A stretch of 64,000 bases of DNA from Jeotgalibacillus alimentarius (GCF_000829445.1 NZ_JXRQ01000005.1:16001-80000), one strand, 5' to 3'. Counted from the first letter of the stretch, positions 13,217-30,187 are shown. A program made the numbers and translations. The notes: generated by a model from the sequence alone, not told the origin.

Positions 13217-13465
13217 ATGTCTTATGAAAAAGTATCACAGGCTAAACACATCATTGTAGGATCCAAGCAAGTTGTAAAGGCACTCAAAGCAGGGTCAGTG
13301 AAGGAAGTCATCGTTGCAGACGATGTCGACCGCCATGTAATTGATCGGGTGCTACTCACCGCTGAAGAGATGAACGTAAACGTAACCCATGTTGATTCCA
13401 TGAAGAAGCTGGGCAAAGCGTGCGGGATCGAGGTTGGTGCTGCTGCGGTAGCCATTACTATGTAA
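13217..13465 (+). CDS. rplGB: L7Ae-family RNA-binding protein (YbxF-like)
   Basis: 82-residue L7Ae/L30e/S12e/Gadd45-fold protein; the B. subtilis homolog YbxF binds kink-turn RNA. The motif [18 protein letters not shown] at the C-terminus is diagnostic. Two ATG codons (13211, 13217) follow GGAGG at 13204-13208; 13217 has the better spacing and gives the family start [12 protein letters not shown]. The rpsL-rpsG-fusA-tuf genes follow. Confidence 0.88.
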   Translation: MSYEKVSQAKHIIVGSKQVVKALKAGSVKEVIVADDVDRHVIDRVLLTAEEMNVNVTHVDSMKKLGKACGIEVGAAAVAITM

Positions 13466-13565
13466 ACATGTTTTTGCAGCAAAAGTTGCAAAGACTTTGT
13501 TTTTACCCTAAAATGAACCACCTGGATGTGTGGGCTTAAAATATTGAGGAAGGGAGGACATAAAC

Positions 13566-13985
13566 ATGCCTACTATTAACCAATTAGTGCGTAATCCACG
13601 CCAATCAAAGGGCTCAAAGTCTGACTCACCAGCACTTAACAAAGGTTACAACAGCTTCAAGAAGAAAGCGACTAACCTTTCATCACCACAAAAGCGTGGT
13701 GTTTGTACTCGTGTTGGTACAATGACACCGAAGAAGCCGAACTCGGCACTTCGTAAATATGCTCGTGTGCGTCTTACAAACCAAATCGAGGTTACAGCAT
13801 ACATTCCTGGTATCGGGCACAACCTTCAAGAGCACAGTGTTGTTCTTATTCGCGGAGGACGTGTAAAAGATTTACCAGGGGTACGTTACCACATCGTACG
13901 TGGTGCGCTTGATACTGCTGGTGTAGATGGACGCCGTCAAGGCCGTTCACTATACGGTACTAAGAGACCAAAAGACCAAAAGTAA
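13566..13985 (+). CDS. rpsL: 30S ribosomal protein S12
   Basis: Decoding-centre protein and streptomycin-resistance locus. The 139 residues include [15 protein letters not shown] (about 54-68) with the wild-type Lys of the streptomycin site, and the second loop [16 protein letters not shown] 13566 follows GGGAGGA. Confidence 0.97.
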   Translation: MPTINQLVRNPRQSKGSKSDSPALNKGYNSFKKKATNLSSPQKRGVCTRVGTMTPKKPNSALRKYARVRLTNQIEVTAYIPGIGHNLQEHSVVLIRGGRVKDLPGVRYHIVRGALDTAGVDGRRQGRSLYGTKRPKDQK

Positions 13986-14032
13986 TCGATTCAATATAAA
14001 GAAGTTATTTTCCTATGAAAGGAGGAAATCAC

Positions 14033-14503
14033 ATGCCTCGTAAAGGTGCAGTTGCAAAACGTGACGTTTTACCGGATCCGATTCATAACTCGAAGCTGGT
14101 AACTCGTCTTGTAAACAAAATCATGATTGACGGAAAGAAAGGTACAGCACAGCGTATCTTATATTCTGCTTTCGATATCGTTCAGGAACGTTCTGGTAAA
14201 GATGCTCTTGAAGTATTCGACCAGGCGCTTAAGAACATCATGCCAGTACTTGAAGTACGTGCTCGTCGTGTCGGCGGAGCGAACTATCAGGTACCAGTTG
14301 AGGTGCGTCCGGAACGTCGTACTACACTTGGACTTCGCTGGTTAGTTAACTATGCGCGTCTTCGTGGAGAAAAGACTATGGAAGAGCGTCTTGCTAACGA
14401 AATTCTTGATGCAGCAAACAACACTGGCGCTTCAGTTAAGAAGCGTGAAGATATGCATAAAATGGCTGAAGCAAATAAAGCATTTGCTCACTACCGCTGG
14501 TAA
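14033..14503 (+). CDS. rpsG: 30S ribosomal protein S7
   Basis: Head-domain primary 16S-binding protein that contacts E-site tRNA. The 156 residues begin [16 protein letters not shown] and include [22 protein letters not shown] 14033 follows AAAGGAGG at 14019-14026; ATG 14015 would add six residues upstream of the ribosome site and is rejected. Confidence 0.96.
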   Translation: MPRKGAVAKRDVLPDPIHNSKLVTRLVNKIMIDGKKGTAQRILYSAFDIVQERSGKDALEVFDQALKNIMPVLEVRARRVGGANYQVPVEVRPERRTTLGLRWLVNYARLRGEKTMEERLANEILDAANNTGASVKKREDMHKMAEANKAFAHYRW

Positions 14504-14554
14504 GATTCAGTATTTTATCACCCAAATCTCATTTAGTAGGAAGGAGAAAGACCA

Positions 14555-16633
<2,079 letters not shown>

Positions 16634-16676
16634 TTGATTTCACCCTTACAATAAAGTATAACTACTTATGTAAGCT

Positions 16677-16713
16677 ATGGTGACTCCTGGGACACTGTCC
16701 CGGGGTGAGCCAT
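16677..16713 (+). other. Strong hairpin in the fusA-tuf gap
   Basis: Outer ATGG/CCAT (16677-16680/16710-16713) encloses a GC-rich stem whose core is GGGAC/GTCCC. No T-run follows, so it is more likely an mRNA processing or stability element, or a weak attenuator, than a full terminator. Confidence 0.45.
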
Positions 16714-16764
16714 ATTTAAAAATAAAACTAATTAACTTTAATTATTTTAAGGAGGAATTCCGTA

Positions 16765-17955
16765 ATGGCTAAGGAAAAATTCGACCGTTCGAAAACCCAT
16801 GCGAATATTGGAACAATCGGACACGTTGACCATGGTAAAACAACTCTAACTGCTGCAATCACAACTGTACTTCACAAGAAATATGGTCGTGGATCTGCAA
16901 TGGCATACGATCAAATTGATGGTGCTCCAGAAGAGCGCGAGCGCGGAATCACAATCTCAACTGCACACGTTGAGTACGAAACTGACACTCGTCACTACGC
17001 ACACGTTGACTGCCCAGGACACGCTGACTATGTTAAGAACATGATCACTGGTGCTGCACAGATGGACGGCGGTATTCTTGTAGTATCTGCTGCTGATGGC
17101 CCAATGCCACAGACTCGTGAGCACATCCTTCTTTCTCGTCAGGTAGGTGTACCTTACCTTGTTGTATTCATGAACAAGTGTGACATGGTAGACGACGAAG
17201 AACTACTTGAACTAGTTGAAATGGAAATCCGTGACCTTCTTTCTGAGTACGATTTCCCTGGCGACGACATTCCAGTAATCAAAGGTTCTGCACTTAAAGC
17301 TCTTGAAGGAGAAGCTGAGTGGGAAGAGAAAATCTTCGAACTTATGGAAGCTGTAGATAGCTACATTCCAACTCCTGAGCGTGACACTGAAAAGCCATTC
17401 ATGATGCCAGTTGAGGATGTATTCTCAATCACTGGTCGTGGTACAGTTGCTACTGGACGTGTTGAGCGTGGACAAGTTAAAGTTGGTGACGAAGTAGAAA
17501 TCATCGGTCTTTCTGAAGAGCCGAAGAAAACTACTGTTACTGGTGTTGAAATGTTCCGTAAGCTTCTTGACTATGCAGAAGCTGGCGACAACATTGGCGC
17601 ACTTCTTCGTGGGGTTTCTCGCGACGACATCAACCGTGGACAGGTTCTTGCTAAGCCAGGAACAATCACTCCACACACTAACTTCAAAGCTGAAGTTTAT
17701 GTTCTATCTAAAGAAGAAGGTGGACGTCACACTCCATTCTTCACTAACTACCGCCCACAGTTCTACTTCCGTACTACGGACGTAACTGGCGTATGTAACC
17801 TTCCTGATGGAGTAGAAATGGTTATGCCTGGCGACAACATCGAAATGACTGTTGAGCTAATCTCTCCAATCGCGATCGAAGAAGGAACTAAGTTCTCTAT
17901 TCGTGAAGGTGGACGTACAGTAGGCGCTGGCGTTGTAGCTTCTATCCAGAAGTAA
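16765..17955 (+). CDS. tuf: Elongation factor Tu
   Basis: Aminoacyl-tRNA delivery GTPase, 396 residues. It has GHVDHGKTT (19-27), DCPGHADY (about 81-88), [18 protein letters not shown] and the domain 3 ending [12 protein letters not shown] perfect AAGGAGGAATT precedes ATG 16765. It is the only tuf copy in the window. Confidence 0.99.
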   Translation: MAKEKFDRSKTHANIGTIGHVDHGKTTLTAAITTVLHKKYGRGSAMAYDQIDGAPEERERGITISTAHVEYETDTRHYAHVDCPGHADYVKNMITGAAQMDGGILVVSAADGPMPQTREHILLSRQVGVPYLVVFMNKCDMVDDEELLELVEMEIRDLLSEYDFPGDDIPVIKGSALKALEGEAEWEEKIFELMEAVDSYIPTPERDTEKPFMMPVEDVFSITGRGTVATGRVERGQVKVGDEVEIIGLSEEPKKTTVTGVEMFRKLLDYAEAGDNIGALLRGVSRDDINRGQVLAKPGTITPHTNFKAEVYVLSKEEGGRHTPFFTNYRPQFYFRTTDVTGVCNLPDGVEMVMPGDNIEMTVELISPIAIEEGTKFSIREGGRTVGAGVVASIQK

Positions 17956-17973
17956 TAGCGACTTTGCGATACA

Positions 17974-18006
17974 AATCCTGCATCCTTATGGGTGCAGGAT
18001 TTTTTT
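17974..18006 (+). terminator. Rho-independent terminator after tuf
   Basis: A 12-bp stem with one G-T pair (AATCCTGCATCC/GGGTGCAGGATT, 17974-17985/17990-18001), a TTAT loop and a T-run to 18006. Confidence 0.93.
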
Positions 18007-18284
18007 CGTATAAAAACAGGGCAAGTAGAGCTGAAAGGATCTAACCGGTGAAAGTGAGTTAATGACCTGTAAAATCACGGTTGTGACCGCCAATGCCTCC
18101 GATTATGGTAAAAACCCCTTACTAGCCTTATATAACTTCCATATAATGACCTGAACTACTCCCACAAGCCGTTATCAACCTTAGACCGTACACAGCCTGC
18201 AAATACTCTTCCCACAACTCCCCATAACCGCTACACTACTATAGAAGAAGCATGTCATCATTCACAGTGAAAGGGGAACAACCC
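18007..18284. other. Gene-free spacer before the unknown gene
   Basis: 278 bp with no convincing coding sequence. The plus strand is pyrimidine-rich and TAATGACCTG occurs twice. Read on the minus strand there are loosely repeated GTTAT/GTTGTGGG words, but I could not settle a unit. A weak promoter-like pair TTCCCA-N17-TACACT lies at 18209-18237. Confidence 0.35.
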
Positions 18285-18749
18285 ATGAAGACGATTCACC
18301 TCTGGCTATCTGTCTACGATCAACAGCACAAAAAACCGCAGCGTACGATGCAGCCGCTGCTCCCTGCAGTCATTCTTGCTTACCGCCAATCAATGAAGCA
18401 GCCTGCTGTTCAAGCAGAGCAGGCCTATCAGATACTCACAGGTCTGTTGAAGGAAGATCACTATCAGCAAATCGTAAAAGAGTGGGAGAAGCAAAACTAT
18501 TACTCTATAGAAGAAAGACGTTTTGGAACGATGGTCTCTAGACTGTTCCATTTAGAAAAAAAGGCGCTGCAGGCACAGCAGGATCTGCGTGAATTAAAAA
18601 ACCGGATTGAACTTCATATGCTCGTAGAAGATGATCTTCATTACCTCTCTTTCAGCTCGCTCATCAACACCAGGCATCGCGCATTTCGTATGGATCAACC
18701 GTGGGTCATAGCAGCTGAACAATGGATTCAACAGCGTCAAAGCCTATGA
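18285..18749 (+). CDS. Unrecognised 154-residue protein between tuf and rpsJ
   Basis: I do not recognise this gene. It is predicted cytoplasmic and mostly helical, with no signal peptide or transmembrane segment. It is Gln-rich (for example YDQQ, KKPQRTMQ, EQWIQQRQ) with a likely coiled coil at about residues 85-112 (VSRLFHLEKKALQAQQDL). ATG 18285 follows AAAGGGGA at 18270-18277; an in-frame ATG at 18252 lacks a ribosome site. It occupies the place between tuf and the S10 operon where B. subtilis, as I recall it, carries ybaC (an alpha/beta hydrolase), to which this protein bears no resemblance. Confidence 0.7.
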   Translation: MKTIHLWLSVYDQQHKKPQRTMQPLLPAVILAYRQSMKQPAVQAEQAYQILTGLLKEDHYQQIVKEWEKQNYYSIEERRFGTMVSRLFHLEKKALQAQQDLRELKNRIELHMLVEDDLHYLSFSSLINTRHRAFRMDQPWVIAAEQWIQQRQSL

Positions 18750-18773
18750 ATTTTCTGCATATTTTAATACCAC

Positions 18774-18802
18774 TTGAAAGTCAGCTGGAAGGGTCTTATA
18801 AT
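18774..18802 (+). promoter_or_regulatory. Upstream promoter of the S10 operon
   Basis: TTGAAA (18774-18779), a 17-nt spacer and TATAAT (18797-18802). It is the first of two well-formed sigma-A promoters ahead of rpsJ. Confidence 0.75.
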
Positions 18803-18840
18803 AGACAAAGTGTATTCAGAAAGTAATTTTGCAACAGGGG

Positions 18841-18869
18841 TTGCACAATCTAATTATTTTCTGTATAAT
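18841..18869 (+). promoter_or_regulatory. Downstream promoter of the S10 operon
   Basis: TTGCAC (18841-18846), a 17-nt spacer and a perfect TATAAT (18864-18869), 67 bp after the first promoter. Confidence 0.8.
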
Positions 18870-18879
18870 ATTTAATGTT

Positions 18880-19311
<432 letters not shown>

Positions 19312-19355
19312 TCAACAAAAAATAAATTACTAAACAATAATAGGAGGTGTGACTA

Positions 19356-19985
19356 ATGACCAAAGGAATCTTAGGTAGAAAGATTGGAATGACTCAGGTT
19401 TTTGCTGAGAACGGCGATCTTATCCCAGTAACAGTAATCGAAGCTACTCCAAACGTAGTTCTTCAAAAGAAAGCTGTTGATACTGATGGATATGAATCAA
19501 TCCAGATCGGTTTCGAAGACAAGCGCGAAAAGCTTGCTAACAAACCATCAAAAGGACATGCCGCTAAAGCTGAAACGGCTCCTAAGCGCTTCGTCCGTGA
19601 AATCCGCGGTGTTGAGCTTGGCGAGTATGAGGTTGGTCAAGAAGTCAAGGTTGATATTTTCGCAGAAGGCGATGTAATTGATGTAACAGGAGTATCGAAG
19701 GGTAAAGGTTTTCAGGGTGCAATCAAGCGTCACAACCAATCCCGCGGACCAATGACTCACGGTTCTCGTTACCACCGTCGTCCTGGTTCAATGGGTCCTG
19801 TTGATCCAAACCGCGTATTCAAAGGTAAATTACTACCTGGACGCATGGGCGGAGAAAAAATTACAGTTCAGAACCTTTCAATCGTGAAAGTAGACGCTGA
19901 GCGTAATCTATTACTTGTAAAAGGGAACGTTCCTGGCCCTAACAAGTCACTTATCACAGTAAAAAGCGCAATTAAAGCGAAATAA
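19356..19985 (+). CDS. rplC: 50S ribosomal protein L3
   Basis: 209-residue protein whose long loop reaches the peptidyl-transferase centre. The N-terminus [16 protein letters not shown] and the loop [22 protein letters not shown] (about residues 115-136) are conserved. It follows rpsJ by 44 bp with AGGAGGTG before ATG 19356. Confidence 0.97.
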   Translation: MTKGILGRKIGMTQVFAENGDLIPVTVIEATPNVVLQKKAVDTDGYESIQIGFEDKREKLANKPSKGHAAKAETAPKRFVREIRGVELGEYEVGQEVKVDIFAEGDVIDVTGVSKGKGFQGAIKRHNQSRGPMTHGSRYHRRPGSMGPVDPNRVFKGKLLPGRMGGEKITVQNLSIVKVDAERNLLLVKGNVPGPNKSLITVKSAIKAK

Positions 19986-20015
19986 AAGACGTTAATCGGA
20001 AAGGAGGAAACAGGA

Positions 20016-20639
20016 ATGCCTAAAGTATCCGTATTCAAACAGGATGGTTCACAAGCCGGCGATATCGAGCTTAACGAATCCATCTTCGGCATTGAGCCAA
20101 ACAACGCAGTGATGTTCGAAACTGTACTAATGCAGCGTGCTGCACAGCGTCAGGGAACTCACAAAGTAAAAAATCGTTCTGCAGTAGCTGGCGGTGGTCG
20201 TAAGCCATGGCGTCAGAAGGGAACTGGACGTGCCCGTCAAGGTTCGATCCGTTCACCACAATGGCGTGGCGGTGGAGTCGTATTCGGCCCAACACCTCGT
20301 AGCTATAGCTATAAGCTTCCTAAAAAAGTTCGTCGTCTGGCGATCAAATCAGCTCTTTCAAGCAAAGTTGCTGAAGAAAATATCTTAGTTCTAGAGGCGC
20401 TTTCATTCGAATCGCCAAAAACAAAGGAATTTGCTACAGTATTAAGCAGCCTTTCACTAGACAAGAAGGTCCTAGTAGTGACTGAAGGTCTTGACGAAAA
20501 CGTTGCTCTATCTGGACGTAACATTCCAGGCGTAACAGTTATTTCTGCTACTGGCGTCAACGTACTTGATGTACTTGGCCACGATAAAGTGGTTATGACG
20601 AAAGGTGCAGTTCAAAAAGTAGAGGAGGTGCTTGCATAA
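20016..20639 (+). CDS. rplD: 50S ribosomal protein L4
   Basis: 207-residue protein lining the exit tunnel and, in some bacteria, an operon repressor. The tunnel loop ([19 protein letters not shown], about 47-67) is intact. The stop overlaps the rplW start in TAATG. Confidence 0.97.
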   Translation: MPKVSVFKQDGSQAGDIELNESIFGIEPNNAVMFETVLMQRAAQRQGTHKVKNRSAVAGGGRKPWRQKGTGRARQGSIRSPQWRGGGVVFGPTPRSYSYKLPKKVRRLAIKSALSSKVAEENILVLEALSFESPKTKEFATVLSSLSLDKKVLVVTEGLDENVALSGRNIPGVTVISATGVNVLDVLGHDKVVMTKGAVQKVEEVLA

Positions 20640-20923
20640 TGGATGCTCGCGATATTATTAAGCGCCCCGTAATTACAGAGCGTTCTTCAGACCTTATGGG
20701 TGAGAAGAAGTACACGTTCGAAGTCGACACTCGTGCTAACAAAACACAAGTGAAAGACGCAATCCAGGAAATCTTTGGTGTGGATGTTGAGAAAGTTAAC
20801 ATCATGAACTACAAAGGTAAATTCAAGCGCATGGGACGTTACACTGGTTTTACCAACAAGCGTCGCAAAGCGATTGTAACCCTGACAGAAGAAAGTAAAG
20901 AAATCGAATTTTTTGAGGTTTAA
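20639..20923 (+). CDS. rplW: 50S ribosomal protein L23
   Basis: 94-residue protein at the tunnel exit, a docking site for trigger factor and SRP. It begins [16 protein letters not shown] and contains [18 protein letters not shown]. The start overlaps the rplD stop by one base; the ribosome site GAGGAGG lies inside rplD. Confidence 0.96.
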   Translation: MDARDIIKRPVITERSSDLMGEKKYTFEVDTRANKTQVKDAIQEIFGVDVEKVNIMNYKGKFKRMGRYTGFTNKRRKAIVTLTEESKEIEFFEV

Positions 20924-20935
20924 TAAAACCGATAA

Positions 20936-21787
<852 letters not shown>

Positions 21788-21847
21788 CGGGATTGAGCTA
21801 CGGTTCATTAAACGGGCCGTAGGGCAATCACGAAGGGAGGTTCCAAT

Positions 21848-22126
21848 ATGGGTCGCAGCTTGAAAAAAGGACCTTTTGTGGACGATCATTTAATGTCAAA
21901 AGTTGAGAAGCTTAACGAATCAGACAAGAAGCAGGTTGTAAAAACTTGGTCTCGTCGTTCTACTATCTTCCCTAACTTCATCGGTCATACAATCGCTGTA
22001 TACGATGGACGCAAACACGTACCAGTTTACGTGACTGAAGATATGGTTGGTCATAAACTTGGCGAATTCGCGCCAAGCCGTACGTACAAAGGTCACGCAA
22101 GTGATGATAAGAAAACAAGACGCTAA
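21848..22126 (+). CDS. rpsS: 30S ribosomal protein S19
   Basis: 92-residue head protein that contacts L5/L31 across the subunit bridge. It begins [20 protein letters not shown] and has the motif [23 protein letters not shown] 21848 follows AAGGGAGG. Confidence 0.96.
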   Translation: MGRSLKKGPFVDDHLMSKVEKLNESDKKQVVKTWSRRSTIFPNFIGHTIAVYDGRKHVPVYVTEDMVGHKLGEFAPSRTYKGHASDDKKTRR

Positions 22127-22145
22127 TTGAGAGGAGGCTATCCTA

Positions 22146-22487
22146 ATGCAAGCAAAAGCTGTTGCAAACACAGTTCGTATTGCTCCTCGTAAAGTACGCC
22201 TAGTAGCAGATTTAATCCGCGGTAAGCAGGTTGGCGAAGCGGTGGCTATTTTGAACCACACACCACGCGCTGCATCACCAGTAATCGAGAAAGTATTAAA
22301 ATCTGCTGTAGCGAACGCTGAGCATAATTACGACATGGACATTAACAACCTTGTGATTTCTGAAGCATATGTTAACGAAGGACCAACACTTAAACGTTTC
22401 CGTCCTCGTGCACAAGGTCGTGCAAGTGCCATTAATAAACGTACAAGCCACATTACAATCGTGGTATCTGAAAAAAAGGAGGGATAA
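22146..22487 (+). CDS. rplV: 50S ribosomal protein L22
   Basis: 113-residue tunnel protein whose hairpin loop is a macrolide-resistance site. It includes [17 protein letters not shown] (about 11-27) and the loop [18 protein letters not shown], with no visible loop change. rpsC starts 4 bases after the stop. Confidence 0.96.
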   Translation: MQAKAVANTVRIAPRKVRLVADLIRGKQVGEAVAILNHTPRAASPVIEKVLKSAVANAEHNYDMDINNLVISEAYVNEGPTLKRFRPRAQGRASAINKRTSHITIVVSEKKEG

Positions 22488-22490
22488 CAC

Positions 22491-23780
<1,290 letters not shown>

Positions 23781-23787
23781 TAACTGA

Positions 23788-24066
<279 letters not shown>

Positions 24067-24086
24067 TATATTGTTCGGAAATGTAA

Positions 24087-24476
<390 letters not shown>

Positions 24477-24513
24477 TTGATAATCAACCACCGTATCAAG
24501 GAGGTGCGACAGG

Positions 24514-24825
24514 ATGCACGTTAAAAAAGGCGATAAAGTAATGGTTATTTCCGGAAAAGATAAAGGCAAGACAGGTACTGTACTTGCTGCTAATCCGAAA
24601 GCTGACCGCGTAATTGTTGAAGGTGTGAACATCGTCAAGAAACATTCAAAACCTTCACAGATGAATCCACAAGGTGGAATCTCTAACATGGAAGCAGCAG
24701 TTCACGTATCAAACGTGATGCTGATCGATCCGAAAACTAACGAACCAACACGCGTTGGTTATAAAGTTGAGGACGGTAAGAAAGTACGTATTGCTAAAAA
24801 ATCAGGTGAATCTTTAGATAAATAG
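24514..24825 (+). CDS. rplX: 50S ribosomal protein L24
   Basis: 103-residue assembly-initiator protein with an N-terminal KOW motif ([18 protein letters not shown], about 4-21). ATG 24514 follows AAGGAGGTG. Confidence 0.95.
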   Translation: MHVKKGDKVMVISGKDKGKTGTVLAANPKADRVIVEGVNIVKKHSKPSQMNPQGGISNMEAAVHVSNVMLIDPKTNEPTRVGYKVEDGKKVRIAKKSGESLDK

Positions 24826-24851
24826 TTAATGAAGAGGGGAGGTACTCAAGC

Positions 24852-25391
24852 ATGAACCGCCTAAAAGAAAAGTTCAATAGTGAAATCACACCTGCTCTAG
24901 TTAAGAAGTTCGATTACACTTCTGTAATGCAGGTGCCAAAAATCGAAAAAATCGTAATCAACATGGGTGTTGGTGAAGCAGTTCAAAACACTAAATCACT
25001 GGATACAGCTGTAGAAGAGCTTACGACTATCACTGGTCAGAAGCCTCTAATTACAAAAGCTAAGAAATCTATCGCAGGTTTCCGTCTTCGTGAAGGTATG
25101 CCAATCGGAGCGAAAGTTACACTTCGCGGCGAGCGTATGTATGACTTCCTAGACAAGCTAATCTCTGTATCTCTACCACGTGTACGTGACTTCCGCGGAG
25201 TATCTAAAAAGTCTTTCGACGGACGCGGTAACTACACTCTTGGTGTTAAAGAGCAGCTAATCTTCCCAGAGATCGATTATGACAAAGTAAACAAAGTACG
25301 TGGCATGGACATCGTAATTGTTACGACAGCTAACTCAGACGAAGAGTCTCGTGAGCTTCTTACACAATTCGGTATGCCATTCCAAAAGTAA
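24852..25391 (+). CDS. rplE: 50S ribosomal protein L5
   Basis: 179-residue 5S rRNA-binding protein of the central protuberance. It contains [17 protein letters not shown] and [20 protein letters not shown]. Confidence 0.96.
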   Translation: MNRLKEKFNSEITPALVKKFDYTSVMQVPKIEKIVINMGVGEAVQNTKSLDTAVEELTTITGQKPLITKAKKSIAGFRLREGMPIGAKVTLRGERMYDFLDKLISVSLPRVRDFRGVSKKSFDGRGNYTLGVKEQLIFPEIDYDKVNKVRGMDIVIVTTANSDEESRELLTQFGMPFQK

Positions 25392-25601
<210 letters not shown>

Positions 25602-25631
25602 TACCCGATTTTGGGAAGGAGGTAAATTAAT

Positions 25632-26030
25632 ATGACAATGACAGATCCAATCGCAGATCTTCTGACTCGCATCCGTAATGCGAATCAGGTCCGTCACGAG
25701 AAGCTAGAGGTTCCTGCTTCTAACATGAAGAAAGAAATCGCAGAAATCCTTAAGCGTGAAGGTTTCATCCGTGACGTTGAATATATCGAGGACAGCAAGC
25801 AGGGTATCATTCGCATCTTCCTTAAGTATGGTGCAAACAATGAGCGTGTTATCACTGGCCTTAAGCGTATTTCTAAGCCTGGACTTCGCGTATACGCAAA
25901 AGCTGATGAGCTTCCACGTGTACTGAACGGTCTTGGAATCGCAATCGTTTCTACTTCAACTGGCGTTGTAACTGACAAAGAAGCTCGCTCTAAGCAAGTG
26001 GGCGGAGAAGTTCTAGCATACGTCTGGTAA
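25632..26030 (+). CDS. rpsH: 30S ribosomal protein S8
   Basis: 132-residue 16S platform protein. It contains [20 protein letters not shown] and the C-terminal [20 protein letters not shown]. In several bacteria S8 represses the spc operon; no clear operator mimic was found here. Confidence 0.96.
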   Translation: MTMTDPIADLLTRIRNANQVRHEKLEVPASNMKKEIAEILKREGFIRDVEYIEDSKQGIIRIFLKYGANNERVITGLKRISKPGLRVYAKADELPRVLNGLGIAIVSTSTGVVTDKEARSKQVGGEVLAYVW

Positions 26031-26061
26031 TATCTTTTAATCGAAAGAGAGGTGCAACAAA

Positions 26062-26598
26062 ATGTCTCGTGTAGGAAAAAAACCAATCGAGGTACCTTCA
26101 GATGTAACATTAACTTTTGACGGTTCACATGTTACTGCTAAAGGACCTAAAGGTGAACTTTCATTCACTTTTAATTCAGAAATGAAATTCGAGCAGGAAG
26201 GCAGCACACTTACAGTTGTCCGCCCTTCTGACTCAAAAGAACACCGTACAATCCACGGTACTACTCGTGCGATCCTGAACAACATGATCGAGGGTGTATC
26301 TAAAGGTTTCGAACGTAGCCTTGAGCTTATCGGGGTTGGATATCGTGCACAGAAACAAGGTAACAAGCTTGTTCTTAACGTAGGATACTCACACCCGGTT
26401 GAGATCACACCGGAAGAAGGAATCGAAATCGAAGTTCCTTCAAACACAAAGGTTACAATTAAAGGCGCAAGCAAAGAGCGCGTAGGCGCACTAGCTGCAA
26501 ACATCCGTGACGTTCGTCCTCCAGAGCCTTACAAAGGTAAAGGAATCCGTTACGAAGGCGAATACGTTCGTCGTAAAGAAGGTAAAACAGGTAAATAA
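26062..26598 (+). CDS. rplF: 50S ribosomal protein L6
   Basis: 178-residue protein near the sarcin-ricin loop, made of two related RNA-binding domains. It begins [15 protein letters not shown] and ends with [20 protein letters not shown]. Confidence 0.96.
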   Translation: MSRVGKKPIEVPSDVTLTFDGSHVTAKGPKGELSFTFNSEMKFEQEGSTLTVVRPSDSKEHRTIHGTTRAILNNMIEGVSKGFERSLELIGVGYRAQKQGNKLVLNVGYSHPVEITPEEGIEIEVPSNTKVTIKGASKERVGALAANIRDVRPPEPYKGKGIRYEGEYVRRKEGKTGK

Positions 26599-26631
26599 TG
26601 CCACTTAGGCGCATGAAAGGAGTGACCTTGA

Positions 26632-26988
26632 TTGATTACTAAAGTTGACAAGAATGCGGTACGTAAAAAACGTCATGCGCGTGTTCGTACAACGATCACG
26701 GGAACTGAATCTCGTCCGCGTTTGAATGTTTACCGTTCAAACAAGCACATCTACGCTCAGCTTATCGATGATGCTAATGGCGTAACACTAGCTGCTGCAT
26801 CTACGAAGGAGCTTGGGCTTGAATCTGGCGGAAACGTCGAGGCTGCACAAAAAGTTGGCGAAGCAATCGCTAAACGCGCAGCAGAAAAAGGAATGAAATC
26901 AGTCGTATTCGACCGTGGAGGATATCTTTACCACGGACGTGTGAAAGCTCTTGCTGAAGCTGCACGTGAAAACGGACTTGAATTTTAA
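26632..26988 (+). CDS. rplR: 50S ribosomal protein L18
   Basis: 118-residue 5S rRNA-binding protein with [20 protein letters not shown] and [20 protein letters not shown]. The start is TTG 26632, reading [18 protein letters not shown], with AAAGGAG at 26616-26622 at normal spacing; no ATG is available in frame. Confidence 0.95.
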   Translation: MITKVDKNAVRKKRHARVRTTITGTESRPRLNVYRSNKHIYAQLIDDANGVTLAAASTKELGLESGGNVEAAQKVGEAIAKRAAEKGMKSVVFDRGGYLYHGRVKALAEAARENGLEF

Positions 26989-27011
26989 TAGAAAAAGGAG
27001 GGACAATCCAG

Positions 27012-27512
27012 ATGCGTCGCATTGATCCAAACAAACTTGAACTTGAAGAACGCGTAGTTACGATTAACCGTGTCGCTAAGGTTGTTAAAGGTGGCCGCCG
27101 CTTCCGTTTCTCTGCTCTAGTAGTAGTAGGAGACAAGAATGGCCATGTAGGTTTCGGTACAGGTAAAGCCCAAGAGGTTCCTGATGCGATCCGTAAAGCA
27201 ATCGAAGACGCGAAGAAAAATCTGATTGAAGTACCAATGGTTGAAGGAACTACTCCTCACATTGTTACAGGCCGCTTCGGTGCAGGCTCAATCTTCATCA
27301 AGCCAGCATCTCCTGGTACAGGAGTTATCGCTGGTGGACCAGTTCGTGCGGTACTTGAACTTGCAGGTGTCCACGACATTCTTTCAAAATCACTAGGTTC
27401 TAACACACCAATCAACATGGTTCGTGCCACAATTGACGGCCTTAAGCAGCTTAAGCGTGCAGAAGACGTTGCTAAGCTACGTGGCAAGTCAGTGGAAGAA
27501 CTGTTAGGATAA
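27012..27512 (+). CDS. rpsE: 30S ribosomal protein S5
   Basis: 166-residue protein with the N-terminal double-stranded RNA-binding fold ([20 protein letters not shown]) involved in decoding fidelity and mRNA unwinding, followed by a C-terminal domain with [17 protein letters not shown]. Confidence 0.96.
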   Translation: MRRIDPNKLELEERVVTINRVAKVVKGGRRFRFSALVVVGDKNGHVGFGTGKAQEVPDAIRKAIEDAKKNLIEVPMVEGTTPHIVTGRFGAGSIFIKPASPGTGVIAGGPVRAVLELAGVHDILSKSLGSNTPINMVRATIDGLKQLKRAEDVAKLRGKSVEELLG

Positions 27513-27525
27513 GGAGGGATAAGTG

Positions 27526-27708
27526 ATGGCAAATAAACTAGCAATTACCCTCACTCGCAGCGTGATCGGACGCAGTAAAGATCAGCGTGCAACAGTTCAG
27601 GCTCTTGGTCTTCGTAAGACTAACCAGACTGTTGAACAGCAGGATAACGAAGCTATTCGCGGAATGATCAATAAAGTGTCTCACCTGGTATCAGTTAAAG
27701 AAATCTAA
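27526..27708 (+). CDS. rpmD: 50S ribosomal protein L30
   Basis: 60-residue protein, [20 protein letters not shown]..., with the ferredoxin-like L30 fold signature [17 protein letters not shown] 27526 is chosen over GTG 27523 on spacing from AAGGAGGG (27511-27518). Confidence 0.94.
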   Translation: MANKLAITLTRSVIGRSKDQRATVQALGLRKTNQTVEQQDNEAIRGMINKVSHLVSVKEI

Positions 27709-27738
27709 TTTCATGTTTATCAACAAGGAGGTGCCACT

Positions 27739-28179
27739 ATGAAACTTCATGAGTTAAAACCTGCAGAAGGATCCCGCAGAGAGCGCAATCGCGTTGGTCG
27801 CGGTATCGGTTCTGGTAATGGTAAAACTTCAGGTAAAGGTCACAAAGGTCAAAACGCTCGTTCAGGCGGAGGCGTAAGACCAGGCTTTGAAGGTGGTCAG
27901 AACCCATTAGCACGCCGTCTTCCAAAACGTGGATTCACTAACATCCACCGTAAGGAATATGCGGTTGTTAATCTTGACACACTTAACCGTTTTGACGAAG
28001 GTACGGAAGTAACTCCGGAACTTCTAATCGAAACTGGAGTAGTAAGCAAAGAATTAGCAGGAATCAAGATCCTTGCTAAAGGTAACGTAGAGAAGAAGCT
28101 GACTGTTAAAGCTCACAAATTCTCTTCTGCTGCTAAAGAAGCAATTGAAGCTGCCGGCGGAACAACTGAGGTGGTTTAA
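27739..28179 (+). CDS. rplO: 50S ribosomal protein L15
   Basis: 146-residue protein with the long basic Gly-rich N-terminal extension ([20 protein letters not shown]) that threads into 23S rRNA. Its stop overlaps the secY start by one base (TAATG). Confidence 0.96.
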   Translation: MKLHELKPAEGSRRERNRVGRGIGSGNGKTSGKGHKGQNARSGGGVRPGFEGGQNPLARRLPKRGFTNIHRKEYAVVNLDTLNRFDEGTEVTPELLIETGVVSKELAGIKILAKGNVEKKLTVKAHKFSSAAKEAIEAAGGTTEVV

Positions 28180-29480
28180 TGTTTCGGACAATCTCCAATT
28201 TTATGCGCGTGGGTGATATAAGAAATAAAATTATTTTCACCCTTTTAATGTTGGTGGTCTTTAGGATCGGAACTTTCATTCCAGTTCCGGGTGTAGACGC
28301 ACAAGTTCTTCAGGCACAGGATGAAATGGCCGGCCTGATCGGATTTATGAATACATTCGGCGGTGGAGCATTAATCAACTTCTCGATCCTCGCGATGGGC
28401 ATTATGCCGTATATCACGGCCTCCATCATTGTACAGCTTTTGCAAATGGACGTTGTTCCGAAATTTGCTGAGTGGTCAAAGCAGGGAGATGTTGGACGTC
28501 GTAAGCTGGCTCAGTTTACACGTTACTTCACGATTGTACTGGCATTCATCCAGGCAATCGGAATGTCTTATGGCTTCAATCGTATGTACGGCGGATCACT
28601 GATCCCTGATACTTCGATTACAACGTACATGCTAATCGCAGTTGTACTGACAGCCGGGACAGCCTTTTTAATGTGGTTAGGAGAGCAGATCACAGCAAAA
28701 GGTGTTGGAAATGGTATTTCCATCATTATCTTTGCAGGTATCGTGGCCGCTATTCCTAATGGCGTTAATCAGTTATACGCACAACAGATTCAGGGTGCAG
28801 GGGAACAGCTTTTCCTAAACATCGTGATTCTGGCACTATTGGTACTCGCGATTGTCGCAATTACAGTTGGCGTTATTTTCGTCCAGCAGGCATTGCGTAA
28901 AATCCCGGTTCAATATGCAAAGCGTGTAGGCGGCAAGAATGCACCGGCAACGGGCGGACAGTCGTCACACATTCCATTGAAAGTGAATGCTGCAGGGGTA
29001 ATTCCGGTTATCTTTGCGATTTCCTTTATTATCACACCGCAGACACTCGTAACTTTCTTTGGTCAAAACAACATTACAACAACGATTCAGGAAGTATTTG
29101 ATTACACGCAGCCAATCGGTATGACGATTTACGTTGCGCTGATCGTTGCGTTCACGTATTTCTACGCATTCATTCAGGTGAATCCGGAGAATATGGCAGA
29201 AAACCTTAAAAAACAAGGTGGTTATATCCCAGGGATCCGACCTGGACAAGCGACTCAGGATTACCTGACAAGCGTTCTTTACCGTTTAACTTTCGTAGGT
29301 GCGATTTTCCTTTCAGTAATTTCAATCCTGCCAATCTTCTTCATTAATCTTGCAGGGCTTCCTCAATCGGTTCAAATTGGCGGTACTAGCCTATTGATCG
29401 TTGTAGGGGTTGCACTTGAGACAATGAAGCAGCTTGAAGCACAGCTGGTAAAACGGAATTATAAAGGGTTCATGAGATAA
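28179..29480 (+). CDS. secY: Preprotein translocase subunit SecY
   Basis: Protein-conducting channel with 10 predicted membrane helices in 433 residues. It contains GIMPYITASIIVQLLQ in the plug/TM2 region and the cytosolic loops C4 and C5 (RIPVQYAKR-like KIPVQYAKRVGG; PENMAENLKKQGGYIPGIRPG). The start is translationally coupled to rplO. Confidence 0.97.
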   Translation: MFRTISNFMRVGDIRNKIIFTLLMLVVFRIGTFIPVPGVDAQVLQAQDEMAGLIGFMNTFGGGALINFSILAMGIMPYITASIIVQLLQMDVVPKFAEWSKQGDVGRRKLAQFTRYFTIVLAFIQAIGMSYGFNRMYGGSLIPDTSITTYMLIAVVLTAGTAFLMWLGEQITAKGVGNGISIIIFAGIVAAIPNGVNQLYAQQIQGAGEQLFLNIVILALLVLAIVAITVGVIFVQQALRKIPVQYAKRVGGKNAPATGGQSSHIPLKVNAAGVIPVIFAISFIITPQTLVTFFGQNNITTTIQEVFDYTQPIGMTIYVALIVAFTYFYAFIQVNPENMAENLKKQGGYIPGIRPGQATQDYLTSVLYRLTFVGAIFLSVISILPIFFINLAGLPQSVQIGGTSLLIVVGVALETMKQLEAQLVKRNYKGFMR

Positions 29481-29524
29481 TCACATGGTTTTGGGGTGAG
29501 AGCCCTGAAGCCCATCGTAAATGA

Positions 29525-30186
<662 letters not shown>

Positions 30187-30187
<1 letters not shown>

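Noticed and set aside
18007..18284. Possible tandem repeat read on the minus strand (GTTAT/GTTGTGGG words)
   Set aside because: Units could not be aligned with a constant period by eye. Noted only as spacer content.
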